Shown: positions 17,731-26,133 of the stretch, piece after piece
Layout of the letters: every line of letters starts with the position of its first letter
How positions within the stretch are numbered: position 1 is the stretch's first letter
From: Bog-756 sp963778165
GTDB taxonomy: Bacteria > Actinomycetota > Acidimicrobiia > Acidimicrobiales > RAAP-2
NCBI GenBank assembly: GCA_963778165.1
Contig: CAVZTE010000004.1
Location: forward strand, 434,001-498,000
Direction of reading: 5' to 3'
DNA length: 64,000 nucleotides
Program-made: the position numbers and the translations under genes
Notes under the pieces: model-generated
Databases searched by the model: none
Told to the model about the DNA's origin: nothing
Seen by the model: the letters and a program-made list of their open reading frames with translations, nothing else

Positions 17731-18691
17731 TCAGCCCACCACCGGCATCGACAGGGCGAAGCGGGGTCGGGGGTCCATGGTGGCCAGGTCGCTGGCCTCG
17801 GTAGCGGTGAGTGGGGGAGAAGAAGTAGCCCTGGGCCACTTCCACACCCAGGTCACGGAGTATCTCCACCTGCTCGCCGGTCTCGACGGCTTCGGCCACC
17901 GTGGAGATGCCGAGCGATCGGCACGTTTTGATGATGGTCTCGACGGTGTTGCGGCTCTGCCCGCCGGCAATGGTCAGGCCTGCGGTCAGCGAGGCATCGA
18001 TCTTCATGGTGTTGACCACACTGTTCCGGAGATTGGTGAGGACCGACCAGTCCTCACCGACGTCGTCCACGGTCAGTTGAATGCCCAGGCGGGTCATCAC
18101 CTCGAGGTCGGCGGCGGCATTGTCGTCGGCCACCGACGACTCGGTGATCTCGACGGTGAGCCGGTCGGGATTGAGACCGGACTTCTCGAGAGCCGAGGCC
18201 GCGGCCATGGCGGCGTTGCCGCGCTGAAGCTGGAACACCGAGCAGTTGACCGCCAGTTGAAGGTCCGACGGCCACAGGGTGGCCTGTGAGCAGGCCTCGG
18301 CCAGCACCCAGGCGTTCAGCTCGTTCATGTGCCCGTGGTCCTCGGCCCAGGGGATGAGGACGTCGGGGGGGATGTCATTGCCGTCGGACCGGCGCCACCG
18401 CAGTAGCGCCTCGAAGCCCAACAAGCGCCCCGTGGCCAGGTCCACCGCTGGTTGGAACACCAGCGACGGCCTGCCGTCCAGCTCCATCACCGGGTACGGG
18501 ATGGTCGACTCCGACGTCGAGTCCGACTCCGGCATCGGTGGCGCCACTGGTGCCGGTGTGGGCTCGGCGGGATCGGTTACGGCTGCCGCCTCGCTCCGCG
18601 CTGACTTCCATGACCGTCTCACCCACTGGTTATCGGCTGAAGTGGCGGCGGTCTTGAGCAGGAACCGGCCCACTCCGGGCGGCTGGACCAC
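17731..18691 (-). pseudogene. EAL-domain (cyclic-di-GMP phosphodiesterase-like) protein with a +1 frameshift near its 3' end
   Basis: The frame encodes an EAL domain: FEALLRW near residue 94 carries the motif, and AVNCS, VEITES, VDDVG, MKID, AEAVE and QGYFFS follow in order, so most metal-binding and catalytic residues are present. EAL proteins hydrolyse the second messenger c-di-GMP. The loop after the paired aspartates (VDDVGEDWSVL) differs from the canonical DDFGTGYSSL. After QGYFFS the frame runs on as low-complexity sequence into the neighbouring SDR gene. Removing one G from the run at 17813-17817 (C on the coding strand) restores a plausible end, LTATEASDLATMDPRPRF through MPVVG, with a stop at 17731. 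It may be a sequencing error or a true decay. The GTG start at 18691 is not certain. Confidence 0.8.
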
Positions 18692-18748
18692 CGCCGGGAA
18701 CGCCCAAAATTACTAAAGAACCCCCGGTCAGCTGCCGAGCCAGAGGGT

Positions 18749-20246
18749 ATGGCACTACGACCCTTTGCACGGCAGCCCAAGGCGGTTGACGAGGACGAGA
18801 CCACCCTCGACGAAACCAGCGGGGACGGCAGCGGCATGGAAGAGTTCTTCTCGAACGGACGGCGGCGGCGCGAAGACCCTCCGGCAGAGCTGGTGGAAGC
18901 CGAGGCCGCACCGGTGCCGGCCGTCCAGGACCACGGTGACCCGGGCTGGTATCCGGACGCCGACAATCCGGGCATCATGAGGTACTGGGACGGATTCCAC
19001 CTCACCGGCCAGGTTCTCCACGTGCACTCGCGATCCACTGATGCTGTCGGAGAGGAGCGTCCGGCCCATCAGCGCCAGGGCGACGCACCGGCCATCAATC
19101 GCGGGACCCGGGCCACCGACCGCCCGGCTACGTCGGAGCTGGCCTCTTCGGTCGAGTCACTGCCCCTCCTGAGGAAGGAGGACGGCACCTCGGTGGCGCC
19201 GTCACTCAAACTGGTCGAATCCAGCTCCAAGAGCACGTCAGCCGTGCCCGAGTCCACGACTTCGGCCGATGACGCCGCGCCGGAACCACCCCTTGCCGTC
19301 AAGGCCCCAGAAGCCGCCAAGGCCCCAGAAGCCGCCAAGCTCGACACCGACGACCGGGCGCCCGGAGCAAAGGCCGCGCCGGAACCACCCTCCGCGCCGA
19401 AGCCCGTGTTGGAGCCCAAGGGCAGTTCCGAGCCGGAGCCGGTGTCCGAGCCCGAGGCCACTTCCGAACCGGAGCCCGCGCCCCGAGTCCAAGGTCGTTT
19501 CCGAGCCGGAGCCGAGGCCGGAGCCGCCGGCCCGGACCAGAGTGGTCTCCACCACCGGCGCCGCCGACCGCTCCATGGACAAGACGCCCGACAAGCCGGT
19601 GACCCGGGACACCGGTCGCTTCAGCACCCCCCCGAAGCCGAAGGTCACACCTACCGGCGACAAGCCCATCGTGGAGATCGCCGCCAGTGAGGCGGCCAAG
19701 TGGGCCAAGGAGGCCGAGAAGGCGGTGGCCCAGGCCACCACGGCGGGAACGCCCGAGGCCTGGCAGGAGGCGGCCCGCATTGCCGTGGTGGTCTCCGAAA
19801 TGGCCCAGACCCTCCAGACCGCGGTCGAGGCGGACCAGGTGGCAACACGACTGAGCGGGGCCGCACGAGAGGCGGCGGAAGGCGCTCAGGCCGCGGCCCG
19901 GAAGTCGGCCGATGCCGACCGGTCCGCCCAGCGGGCCCAGCGGGCGGCCGACGACGCCGACGCCGCGGCCAAGGCCGCCAAGGCCGCGGCAGCCGAGGCC
20001 AAGCAGCTGGCCGACCAGGCTTCCGGTGCGCTACCGAAGTTCGTGGAGGCCGAGAAGACCTCCGCTCAGGTGGCGGCCGAGGCCCAGCGCAAGGCCGAGG
20101 CCCTGGAGCAGATCGTCAGCAAGGCCAGCGACGCTGACACCCCTGCCGCTTGGAGCGAGGCCCTCTCGCTGGCTCTGGCCGCGGCCGCCGAGCCCGCCAA
20201 CGGCTCGACCGACCCGTCGACCCGGGTACGCACCCTCGCCAACTGA
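18749..20246 (+). pseudogene. DUF2510 protein with Pro/Glu-rich linker and alanine-rich coiled coil, +1 frameshift
   Basis: After one correction this encodes about 498 residues. Residues about 67-92 (PGWYPDADNPGIMRYWDG) are the short DUF2510 domain found at the ends of actinobacterial membrane and surface proteins. A long linker rich in Ser, Pro, Glu and Ala follows, then an Ala/Glu/Lys/Gln heptad-like region of about 200 residues (AREAAEGAQAAARKSADADR) that should form a coiled coil. No signal peptide is seen. The first frame runs to 19690 in nonsense (arginine-rich) sequence; deleting one C from the run at 19481-19484 joins EPEPAP to ESKVVSEPEP and continues to 20246. Function is unknown; a scaffold is a guess. 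Confidence 0.72.
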
Positions 20247-20322
20247 TTCCCCAACCGCTCCCGGCCCGAACTGCTCCCGCTCCTGAGTCGAGCCCGCACC
20301 GGGACGGAACCGATACGGGCCT

Positions 20323-20366
20323 GATCCCCGGGGGGCAAGACCTTGAATGCCCCGGTGGTGGGGATC
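20323..20366. terminator. Nested hairpin between the DUF2510 gene and the LLM gene
   Basis: GATCCCC at 20323-20329 pairs perfectly with GGGGATC at 20360-20366, and inside it GGGGCA at 20332-20337 pairs with TGCCCC at 20348-20353. The structure is GC-rich and lies in the 215-bp non-coding gap after the DUF2510 frame. No U-run follows, so termination is only a suggestion; an mRNA processing or leader structure is equally possible. Confidence 0.3.
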
Positions 20367-20461
20367 GCCACGGCGGCCCACGGGTGAGATCCCTCGGCCG
20401 GTAGGGTGACGGCCGGTCGGCGTGGCGCTGGTGCGGCGTCGCCTGGAGAAGGCGAGGTCAG

Positions 20462-21279
20462 ATGCGAGTCGGGATCCACCTGCCCCAGTACGGACGAGTG
20501 GCCGGTCCAGAGTCCATCAAACGGGCCGCCATGCACGCCGAACAACTCGGGTTCGCCGACGTGTGGGTGAGCGACCATGTGGTGCACCCGGCCGCCCAGA
20601 GCTATCCGTCGCCCACCTCTTCGACCCCTTGGTCACCCTCACCTGGGCCGCGGCGGTGACCGAGCGCATCGGGCTCGGCACCAGCGTGCTGGTGGTGCCG
20701 ATGCACAACCCCCTCGAGCTGGCCAACTCCCTCGCCAGCCTCGATGCCCTCTCGGGAGGGCGGCTCACCGTGGCCGTGGGCGTGGGTTGGTCCGAGGCGG
20801 AGTACACCGCCCTGGGCTACCCGTTCCAGAACCGCGGCCGGCGCCTCGATGAGGCCATCGACCTGTGGCGGGCGGTCTGGTCCGAGGATCCTGTGAGCTT
20901 CCACGGGACCTTCACCTCCTTCGACGACGTGCGGGTGTTGCCGAAGCCGGCCCACCCCATCCCCATCTGGGTCGGCGGCAGCAGCGAGCCCGCCTACCGG
21001 CGCGCCGCCCTGCGGGGCGACGGCTACCAGGCGGTGGGCCTGGCCGTCGACGATGTGGGCCCGGTGGTCGAGCGCGTTCGACGCGATCACCCCGACCTGG
21101 CCTTCCCCGTCTCGCTCCGCACCGGATGGGATCCGCAGGGGATGGATCCGGCTCGGATACAGGAGGAGCTGACGGCCTTCGCCGCCGCCGGCATCCAACA
21201 CGTCGTGGCCGCTCCGTGGCGACGCCATCTGGATGAGTGGCTGCGGTCCATGGACCTGCTCGCCGAGCTGGTGCTCTGA
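20462..21279 (+). pseudogene. LLM-class flavin/F420-dependent oxidoreductase with a 1-base deletion
   Basis: The luciferase-like monooxygenase fold uses F420 or FMN to oxidise or reduce a small molecule. The first frame gives MRVGIHLPQYGRVAGPESI and ADVWVSDHVVHP, then fails; the next frame continues with LTWAAAVTERIGLGTSVL, LASLDALSGGRLTVAVGVGW and the late IPIWVGGSSEPA. Adding one T after 20614 restores YPSPYLFDPLVTLTW, the expected family sequence, so a single base is missing. The corrected length, about 272 residues, fits the family. ATG 20462 is preceded by a weak GCGAGGT. Whether it is a real pseudogene or a sequencing error cannot be told from this window alone. Confidence 0.85.
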
Positions 21280-21299
21280 CCCGGTACGACCGATCAGCC

Positions 21300-22046
21300 C
21301 TACCGGCGCACCACCCGCCAGCATCGACAGCTCATGGGCAGCTCCACCCCATCGCCCCCGACGACGGATCCGGCCACCCGGCGGATGCGGGCCAGCTCCT
21401 GTTCCTGTCGGTCCGGGGGCATGGTGATCATCGAGCTGTAGGTACCGGCCAACCCCACCAGCTCCTCGTCGGTCAGGGTCCTCGACCAGACGATCACCGT
21501 GGTCTCGAGGTCGACGAAGGGCGATCCGGGCGGCAGTTCGAAGCGGTGACGGCTCCGGCGGTTGTTCCGGTCGCCGGGGGACGGGTCCCGGGTGCCGAGC
21601 AGCTCCGCCACCCACTCGACGGACCGGTCGGCTCCATTCCAGATCACCCCGAAGACACCGCCGGAGCGCAGCACCCGGCCCAGCTCGGCCACCGTGCGAT
21701 CGGGATCCATCCAGTGCCAGGCGGACGAGACCATGGCGGCGTCGAGCGTGCCCGTCCGGACAGGGAGCTCCTCGGCCCGGGAGCGGACGGCCGGCACCTG
21801 GGGCAAGTTCCGATGGAGCACCTCCAACATGCGGGCGTCGGGCTCGAGGGCCACGACCTGGTCGACGCGTTTGGCCAACTCCCGGGTGAGCGCTCCGGTG
21901 CCGGCACCCAGATCGATGGCGGTCCCGCCCGGCGACCGCAGGATCCACTCGACGGCGGCGAGCGGAGGGCCCGGCCGGAAGCGGTCGTACTCCTCGGCCA
22001 CCGATCCGAACGAGGAGGCCCGGGGACCGGTCGGTGACACTGTCAT
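21300..22046 (-). CDS. Class I SAM-dependent methyltransferase
   Basis: The 248-residue protein has the Rossmann methyltransferase order: motif I AIDLGAGTGALTREL near residue 43, the acidic end of strand 2 in VVALEPDARMLEVL, motif II-like AEELPVRTGTLDAAMVSSAWHWMD, and RVLRSGGVFGVIWN. This is the Methyltransf_11/UbiE-like type that methylates small molecules. The substrate is unknown. It ends in a short basic tail with CRCWRVVRR. It converges with the broken LLM gene (20 bp between stops) and lies 28 bp downstream of the DrrB-like permease on the same strand, so it could be part of that export operon. Confidence 0.87.
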   Translation of the reverse strand: MTVSPTGPRASSFGSVAEEYDRFRPGPPLAAVEWILRSPGGTAIDLGAGTGALTRELAKRVDQVVALEPDARMLEVLHRNLPQVPAVRSRAEELPVRTGTLDAAMVSSAWHWMDPDRTVAELGRVLRSGGVFGVIWNGADRSVEWVAELLGTRDPSPGDRNNRRSRHRFELPPGSPFVDLETTVIVWSRTLTDEELVGLAGTYSSMITMPPDRQEQELARIRRVAGSVVGGDGVELPMSCRCWRVVRR

Positions 22047-22074
22047 CGGCCCGACAGTACCGGGCCGACCGGGC

Positions 22075-22932
22075 TTACGAGCGGCGCAACCGGTACACGG
22101 TGAGCGGTGCGAACACCGCGATGATTCCCGCCGACCACAGCAGCGACGGGATCAGGTTGGCGCTCAGGGTCTGCCCCAACAGCTGCTGGGCCGGGTGACC
22201 CTCGGTCAGGAGGCGCACGGTGTTGACCATGTAGGTCAGGGGTTGGTGGCTGGCGAACGCCTGCATCCACCCGGGCATGGTGGCCACCGGAACGTAGGCA
22301 CTGGAGACGAAGCTCAACGGGAAGACCAGGAAGGAGAGGCCCTGGGCGGCCTGGGGGCTCCCGGCCATCAGGCCCAGGCCGATGAACAGCCAGACGAAGG
22401 CGAAACCGAAGAGCACACACAGTCCGAAGGCCGCCGCCGCGGCCAGGGCTCCGTTCTGGACCCGGAAGCCCACCAGGACGCCGATGGCCGTGGTGAAGAC
22501 CAGGCTCCAGGTCAGCAGGGTGGTGTCGGCCGACACCCGCCCCGAGACGATGGACAGCAGCCGGATGGGCAAGCTGCGGAGCCGGTCGAACAGCCCGCCC
22601 TGCAGGTCTTCGGCGATGCCGGTGGCCGCGCCCATGCCGGAGAACAGGACGCTGGTCACCACAAACCCGGGGATCACGAAGTCCACGTACGGCAGCGATC
22701 CGGTGTGGGCGATCGCTCCACCGAAGACGTAACGGAAGATCAGGAGGAACAGTGCCCCCTGGGCCGTGCCGGCGATGATCAGCTGCGGCGAGCGGACGAA
22801 CTTCTTCAGGGTACGGGAGGCGATCTCATACGACGCCACCAAGAACGAGGCACCGAGGTTCTCGGTCGGGGCCGGTGGGCCGGTCAGCGTGCCCGGTGCC
22901 ACCACCATGGACGAGGCGGATTGGATGGTCAT
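22075..22932 (-). CDS. ABC-2 type transporter permease, DrrB-like
   Basis: The 285-residue membrane protein has about six hydrophobic segments and the ABC-2 permease signature (FVIPGFVVTSVLFSGMGAATGIAEDLQGGLFDRLRSLP near residues 85-125, given here in parts: the EDLQGGLFDRLRSLP loop is the key motif). That loop matches the daunorubicin-resistance DrrB family, which with DrrA exports hydrophobic compounds or lipids. ATG 22932 overlaps the stop of the ATPase gene by 4 bp, so the two are translated together. The N-terminal 30 residues are cytosolic and Ala/Pro-rich. A PadR regulator lies upstream on the same strand. Substrate unknown. Confidence 0.9.
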   Translation of the reverse strand: MTIQSASSMVVAPGTLTGPPAPTENLGASFLVASYEIASRTLKKFVRSPQLIIAGTAQGALFLLIFRYVFGGAIAHTGSLPYVDFVIPGFVVTSVLFSGMGAATGIAEDLQGGLFDRLRSLPIRLLSIVSGRVSADTTLLTWSLVFTTAIGVLVGFRVQNGALAAAAAFGLCVLFGFAFVWLFIGLGLMAGSPQAAQGLSFLVFPLSFVSSAYVPVATMPGWMQAFASHQPLTYMVNTVRLLTEGHPAQQLLGQTLSANLIPSLLWSAGIIAVFAPLTVYRLRRS

Positions 22933-23897
22933 GCCACACGCTCCTGGGGGTCAGCGGCTTCGGTCGTATGACCGGTGAGGGTCAGGAAGACTTCGTCGAG
23001 GGTCGGACGCCGGAGGCTGAGGTCCTCCACGGTGATGCCGGCCTCGTCCAGGGCCCGCACCACCGCGGGCAGCTGCTCGGGACCGCGGGGGGCCGCTACC
23101 GAGCAGCGCCGGGTGGCCGGATCGATGGTGGCCTCGTCGTCGTTGATCGCCGACAGGACCTGGGCCGCCCGGTACAGGCTCTCGAGGTCCCGGGTGTGCA
23201 GTTCGATCATGTCGGAGCCGGCCCGGGTCTTGAGATCGCCGGGGGTGCCCTGGGCGATGACCCGTCCACCCTCGATGATCACGATGGAGGCAGCCAGTTG
23301 ATCGGCCTCGTCGAGGTACTGGGTGGTGAGCAGGATGTCGGTGCCGGCGTTGCCCAGCCCCCGGATGGCATCCCACAGCTCGATGCGGCTTCCGGGGTCC
23401 AGCCCGGTGGTGGGCTCGTCGAGAAGTAGCACCTTGGGTGTCCCCACCAGGCTGACACCGAGGTCGAGGCGGCGGCGCATGCCGCCCGAGTACGTCTTGG
23501 CCAGGCGGTCGGCGGCATCGGCGAGCCCGACCATCTCCAGGATCCGGTCTGTGTTGGCCCTGGCCACCTTGGTGCTCTGCCCGTAGAGGCGGGCCACCAT
23601 GGCCACGTTCTCCCGACCGGTCATCATCTCCTCGATGGCCGCCGACTGACCGGCCAGGCCGATGAGGTGCCGGATGGCCATCGACTCCCGCACCACGTCG
23701 TGGCCCAGGACCCGGAGCGACCCGGCGTCCGGGCGGACCAGCGTGGCCACGGTACGGATGAAGGTGGTCTTGCCGGCCCCGTTGGGACCGAGGACGGCCA
23801 CCACCTGGCCGGACGGAACGGAGAGATCCAGCCCGTCCAGAGCCTTGACCTTCCCGAAGTGCTTGGTGAGGCCGTCGGCCTCGATGAGTGCGTGCAC
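22929..23897 (-). CDS. ABC transporter ATP-binding protein, DrrA-like
   Basis: The 322-residue ATPase drives the DrrB-like permease. Walker A is GPNGAGKTT near residue 38, the Q-loop and signature YSGGMRRRLDLG near residue 136, Walker B VLLLDEPTTGLDP near residue 156, and the switch histidine position is occupied by glutamine (LLTTQYLDEAD), as is common in the DrrA family. The C-terminal about 80 residues with LRRPTLDEVFLTLTGH are typical of DrrA and carry its conserved LDEVF motif. I took GTG 23897 with an AAAGGGG upstream; the open frame extends to 24131 but without coding-like content. A weak ATTGAG...CTCAAT repeat lies at 23915-23943, just upstream. Confidence 0.92.
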   Translation of the reverse strand: MHALIEADGLTKHFGKVKALDGLDLSVPSGQVVAVLGPNGAGKTTFIRTVATLVRPDAGSLRVLGHDVVRESMAIRHLIGLAGQSAAIEEMMTGRENVAMVARLYGQSTKVARANTDRILEMVGLADAADRLAKTYSGGMRRRLDLGVSLVGTPKVLLLDEPTTGLDPGSRIELWDAIRGLGNAGTDILLTTQYLDEADQLAASIVIIEGGRVIAQGTPGDLKTRAGSDMIELHTRDLESLYRAAQVLSAINDDEATIDPATRRCSVAAPRGPEQLPAVVRALDEAGITVEDLSLRRPTLDEVFLTLTGHTTEAADPQERVA

Positions 23898-24055
23898 GGA
23901 CGCGCCCCTTTCGCATTGAGTGTCACGGACGTGTGAGCTCAATCGACGGGGTGGCCTACGCTGCGAGTGCTGCCTCGGGCGAAGGTCCCTCGTGGATCGA
24001 TCTCGTGGTTGAGCGGATTCGGCGTCGCGTGGGTCAACACGCGGCGCCGATCCGT

Positions 24056-24700
24056 TTATATGGGGTCGAAGTTGAACACCACCACCCCTTCGGCCGGAAT
24101 GTCGCCCTCGGCGGCATGGAAGCCCTTCCACAGTTCGAGCCCGTCGAGGTCGCCGGACTCGATGTCCTTGATCAGCCCGGTGACGAAGTGCAACTCCGCC
24201 GCCATCTGTTGCTCCTCGTACTCGGACTCCAATCCGAACAGACGGGGCAGGCCGGCTTCGAGGGCGACACGGATCGAGCCACGGATCTGGGCCAGCTTGA
24301 AGCTCAGCACTTCGGCCCGCAGGTGGAGCGCCCGCAGAGCGTCATCCGGAGTGAGGGCGGCAAGGAACGAGAGGCCGGCCATGAACTTGGGGTACTCCTT
24401 GGCCGGGCTCCCGATGAGCTCGGTCATCCAGTCGATCATCTCGCGGGCACCCAGGTCGGTGATCTCATAGATGGTGCGCTCCGGCCGTTTGCCCTCCCGC
24501 ACCGTCTCCCGGGCGACGATCAGGCCCCGCTTCTCCAGAGCCTCGACCACGGCGTAGAGCGAGCCGTAGTTGAGGCGGACGCTCTCCTCCTTGGCCCGGG
24601 TCCGGAGGGTCTGAGCCACCTCATAGGGGTGCATGGCCCGCTCGTACAGCGTCACCAGTACCGCCAGGGCCAGCGGGTTGGAGCGGGCCTGCCTGGGCAT
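24056..24700 (-). CDS. PadR-family transcriptional regulator
   Basis: The 214-residue protein has an N-terminal PadR winged helix (ALAVLVTLYERAMHPYEVAQTLR, read in parts; then NYGSLYAVVEALEKRGLI and the wing RTIYEITDLG) and a C-terminal helical dimerisation region of the Vir_act_alpha_C type. PadR proteins often repress neighbouring drug-export ABC genes, and the DrrAB-like pair lies 158 bp downstream on the same strand. An AT-rich stretch with inverted repeats immediately upstream of the ATG fits autoregulation. The ligand is unknown. Confidence 0.92.
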   Translation of the reverse strand: MPRQARSNPLALAVLVTLYERAMHPYEVAQTLRTRAKEESVRLNYGSLYAVVEALEKRGLIVARETVREGKRPERTIYEITDLGAREMIDWMTELIGSPAKEYPKFMAGLSFLAALTPDDALRALHLRAEVLSFKLAQIRGSIRVALEAGLPRLFGLESEYEEQQMAAELHFVTGLIKDIESGDLDGLELWKGFHAAEGDIPAEGVVVFNFDPI

Positions 24701-24706
24701 ACTGTG

Positions 24707-24746
24707 AAGAGTATCCTATTCAGAGTGCTTTGTAAATATCACTCTT
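24707..24746. promoter_or_regulatory. AT-rich promoter/operator region upstream of padR-like gene
   Basis: This stretch is strikingly AT-rich for the window. AGAGTG at 24722-24727 and CACTCT at 24740-24745 form a perfect 6-bp inverted repeat with a 12-bp spacer, and AAGAGT at 24707-24712 pairs with ACTCTT at 24741-24746. A possible minus-strand promoter reads TTTACA then GATACT 15 bp later. It starts 7 bp from the regulator ATG, so binding here would be autoregulatory. Confidence 0.5.
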
Positions 24747-25008
24747 GATGAAATACCAACCGGGGCACGCCGGCGCCGCTCAGACCGGGCTCGCGACCCC
24801 CAGCTCTCGCTACGCTGACGCCATCCAAGTCACTGAGGCTCTTGCCGAGTCGTTGTCCGTCGATGCTCCAGACACTCCGCACATCGCGATGGGAGCGACG
24901 GTGGGCAGCCGACCGAGCGATCAATTCCCGCCCCCGGTCGATGTCGGCACCGCCTCCCCTCTCGACCGGTACGTCGAGATCGAAGCGATCAATGGACTGG
25001 CCCCATGA
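24745..25008 (+). CDS. Possible small protein translationally coupled to the next gene
   Basis: This 87-residue open frame is weakly supported. Its stop overlaps the ATG of the following gene in an ATGA, the same coupling used by real operons in this window, which is the reason to list it. The sequence has no recognisable domain, signal peptide or membrane segment. The start at 24745 (TTG) lies inside the padR operator region, and a later start is possible. If it is not coding, the 300 bp before 25005 is a long leader or promoter with nothing else visible in it. Confidence 0.3.
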   Translation: MMKYQPGHAGAAQTGLATPSSRYADAIQVTEALAESLSVDAPDTPHIAMGATVGSRPSDQFPPPVDVGTASPLDRYVEIEAINGLAP

Positions 25009-26123
25009 GCGCTCCCTACGACGCGGCGCGGGAGCACTATCCCATGTCCGGCCTGGACGAGTTCCTGATCCACAATCACCCCAACCCGGTGCGGATCATG
25101 TGGACCTCGGATCCCCAGGCCTACGAGCGCATGTGGTTCACCTGCGAGGACACCACCGGTGATCTCCTGGTGGTGGCGGGCATGGGGATCTACCCCAACC
25201 TGGGAACAGCCGAAGCCTTTGCCATCGTCAACGTGCGGGGCCGGCACACCACCGTCCGTGCCCATCGCAAGCTGGGCCTCAACCGGATGGACATGACCGT
25301 CGGTCCCCTGCACTTCGATCTGGTCGAGCCGTTCCGGCAGTGGCGGCTGTGGTTGGACGAGAACGACTACGGAATCGCTTTCGACATGTCGTGGTTCGAC
25401 ACCAAACGGCCGGTGTACCGGTTGATCGGGGGAGGCATGTTCATCGGGACCAAGCCGTTCGCCGGTGTCGCCGGCTACGACAGCTTCGGTCGCCAGAGCG
25501 GGTGGGTCTCCGCCCACGGTGAACGGTTCGAGCTCGAGCGCTCCGTGCACCGCGGTACCCGCGACCACCACTGGGGGACCAGGGACGGCGTCGGTGGGCC
25601 CGCCTACTGGAGCGGTAACCAGCACCCCCACTCCGGCGAGTGGGTGGAGTTCGAGGAGTACGGGGTATGGGGCGATCACATCCTCTACAACCTGGGCGAT
25701 CCCCGTCGGGGGAGCGACAGCCTCCGGGGCCGACGCCACCGGCTCCGTTTCGAGCCTGACACGCACCTGCTGCTCTCCGGCGAGGTGGATCTGGTCTACG
25801 CCGACGGGAGTGAGAGGACCATGACCTTCGAGCGCCTCGGCAACCAGATCGCCTTCCTGCGGTGCGGGATGTACGGCGGGCCCAACGGTGGGACCCCCAA
25901 CGGCAACATCTGGCACGGCATGGACGTGGGAGACGGGGTGGTCAGCGGCGAGACCTTCGACGTCAACGACCCGGACGTGCGGGCCCGGATCTGCGGACTC
26001 GACCAGCACCACGCCCGGTTCGAGTGCGACGGCGAGGTGACCTACGGGATCATCGAACCGTACGACACGCTCTGTTACGAGATGGCCTCGAGCGGGCTGG
26101 GTGGTTTCTCGCTGCTCGAATGA
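25005..26123 (+). CDS. Conserved hypothetical protein, AttH/lipocalin-like beta-rich protein
   Basis: The 372-residue protein is beta-rich, with many Trp, Tyr and His residues and motifs such as HRGTRDHHWGTRDG near residue 182. This pattern recalls the two-lobed AttH/CrtC-like lipocalin proteins, and similar proteins of unknown function are common in mycobacteria near steroid or lipid genes; this link is from memory and not tested. There is no signal peptide. The ATG has an ATGA overlap with the small upstream frame. It converges on the FadD17-like gene with 10 bp between stops, at the edge of the lipid-related cluster. Confidence 0.7.
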   Translation: MSAPYDAAREHYPMSGLDEFLIHNHPNPVRIMWTSDPQAYERMWFTCEDTTGDLLVVAGMGIYPNLGTAEAFAIVNVRGRHTTVRAHRKLGLNRMDMTVGPLHFDLVEPFRQWRLWLDENDYGIAFDMSWFDTKRPVYRLIGGGMFIGTKPFAGVAGYDSFGRQSGWVSAHGERFELERSVHRGTRDHHWGTRDGVGGPAYWSGNQHPHSGEWVEFEEYGVWGDHILYNLGDPRRGSDSLRGRRHRLRFEPDTHLLLSGEVDLVYADGSERTMTFERLGNQIAFLRCGMYGGPNGGTPNGNIWHGMDVGDGVVSGETFDVNDPDVRARICGLDQHHARFECDGEVTYGIIEPYDTLCYEMASSGLGGFSLLE

Positions 26124-26133
26124 AGGGACCGGT

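Noticed and set aside
19860..20040. Repetitive GCC/GCG-rich stretch as a possible tandem repeat or CRISPR
   Set aside because: It is alanine codons of a coiled coil; there are no regular direct repeats with spacers.
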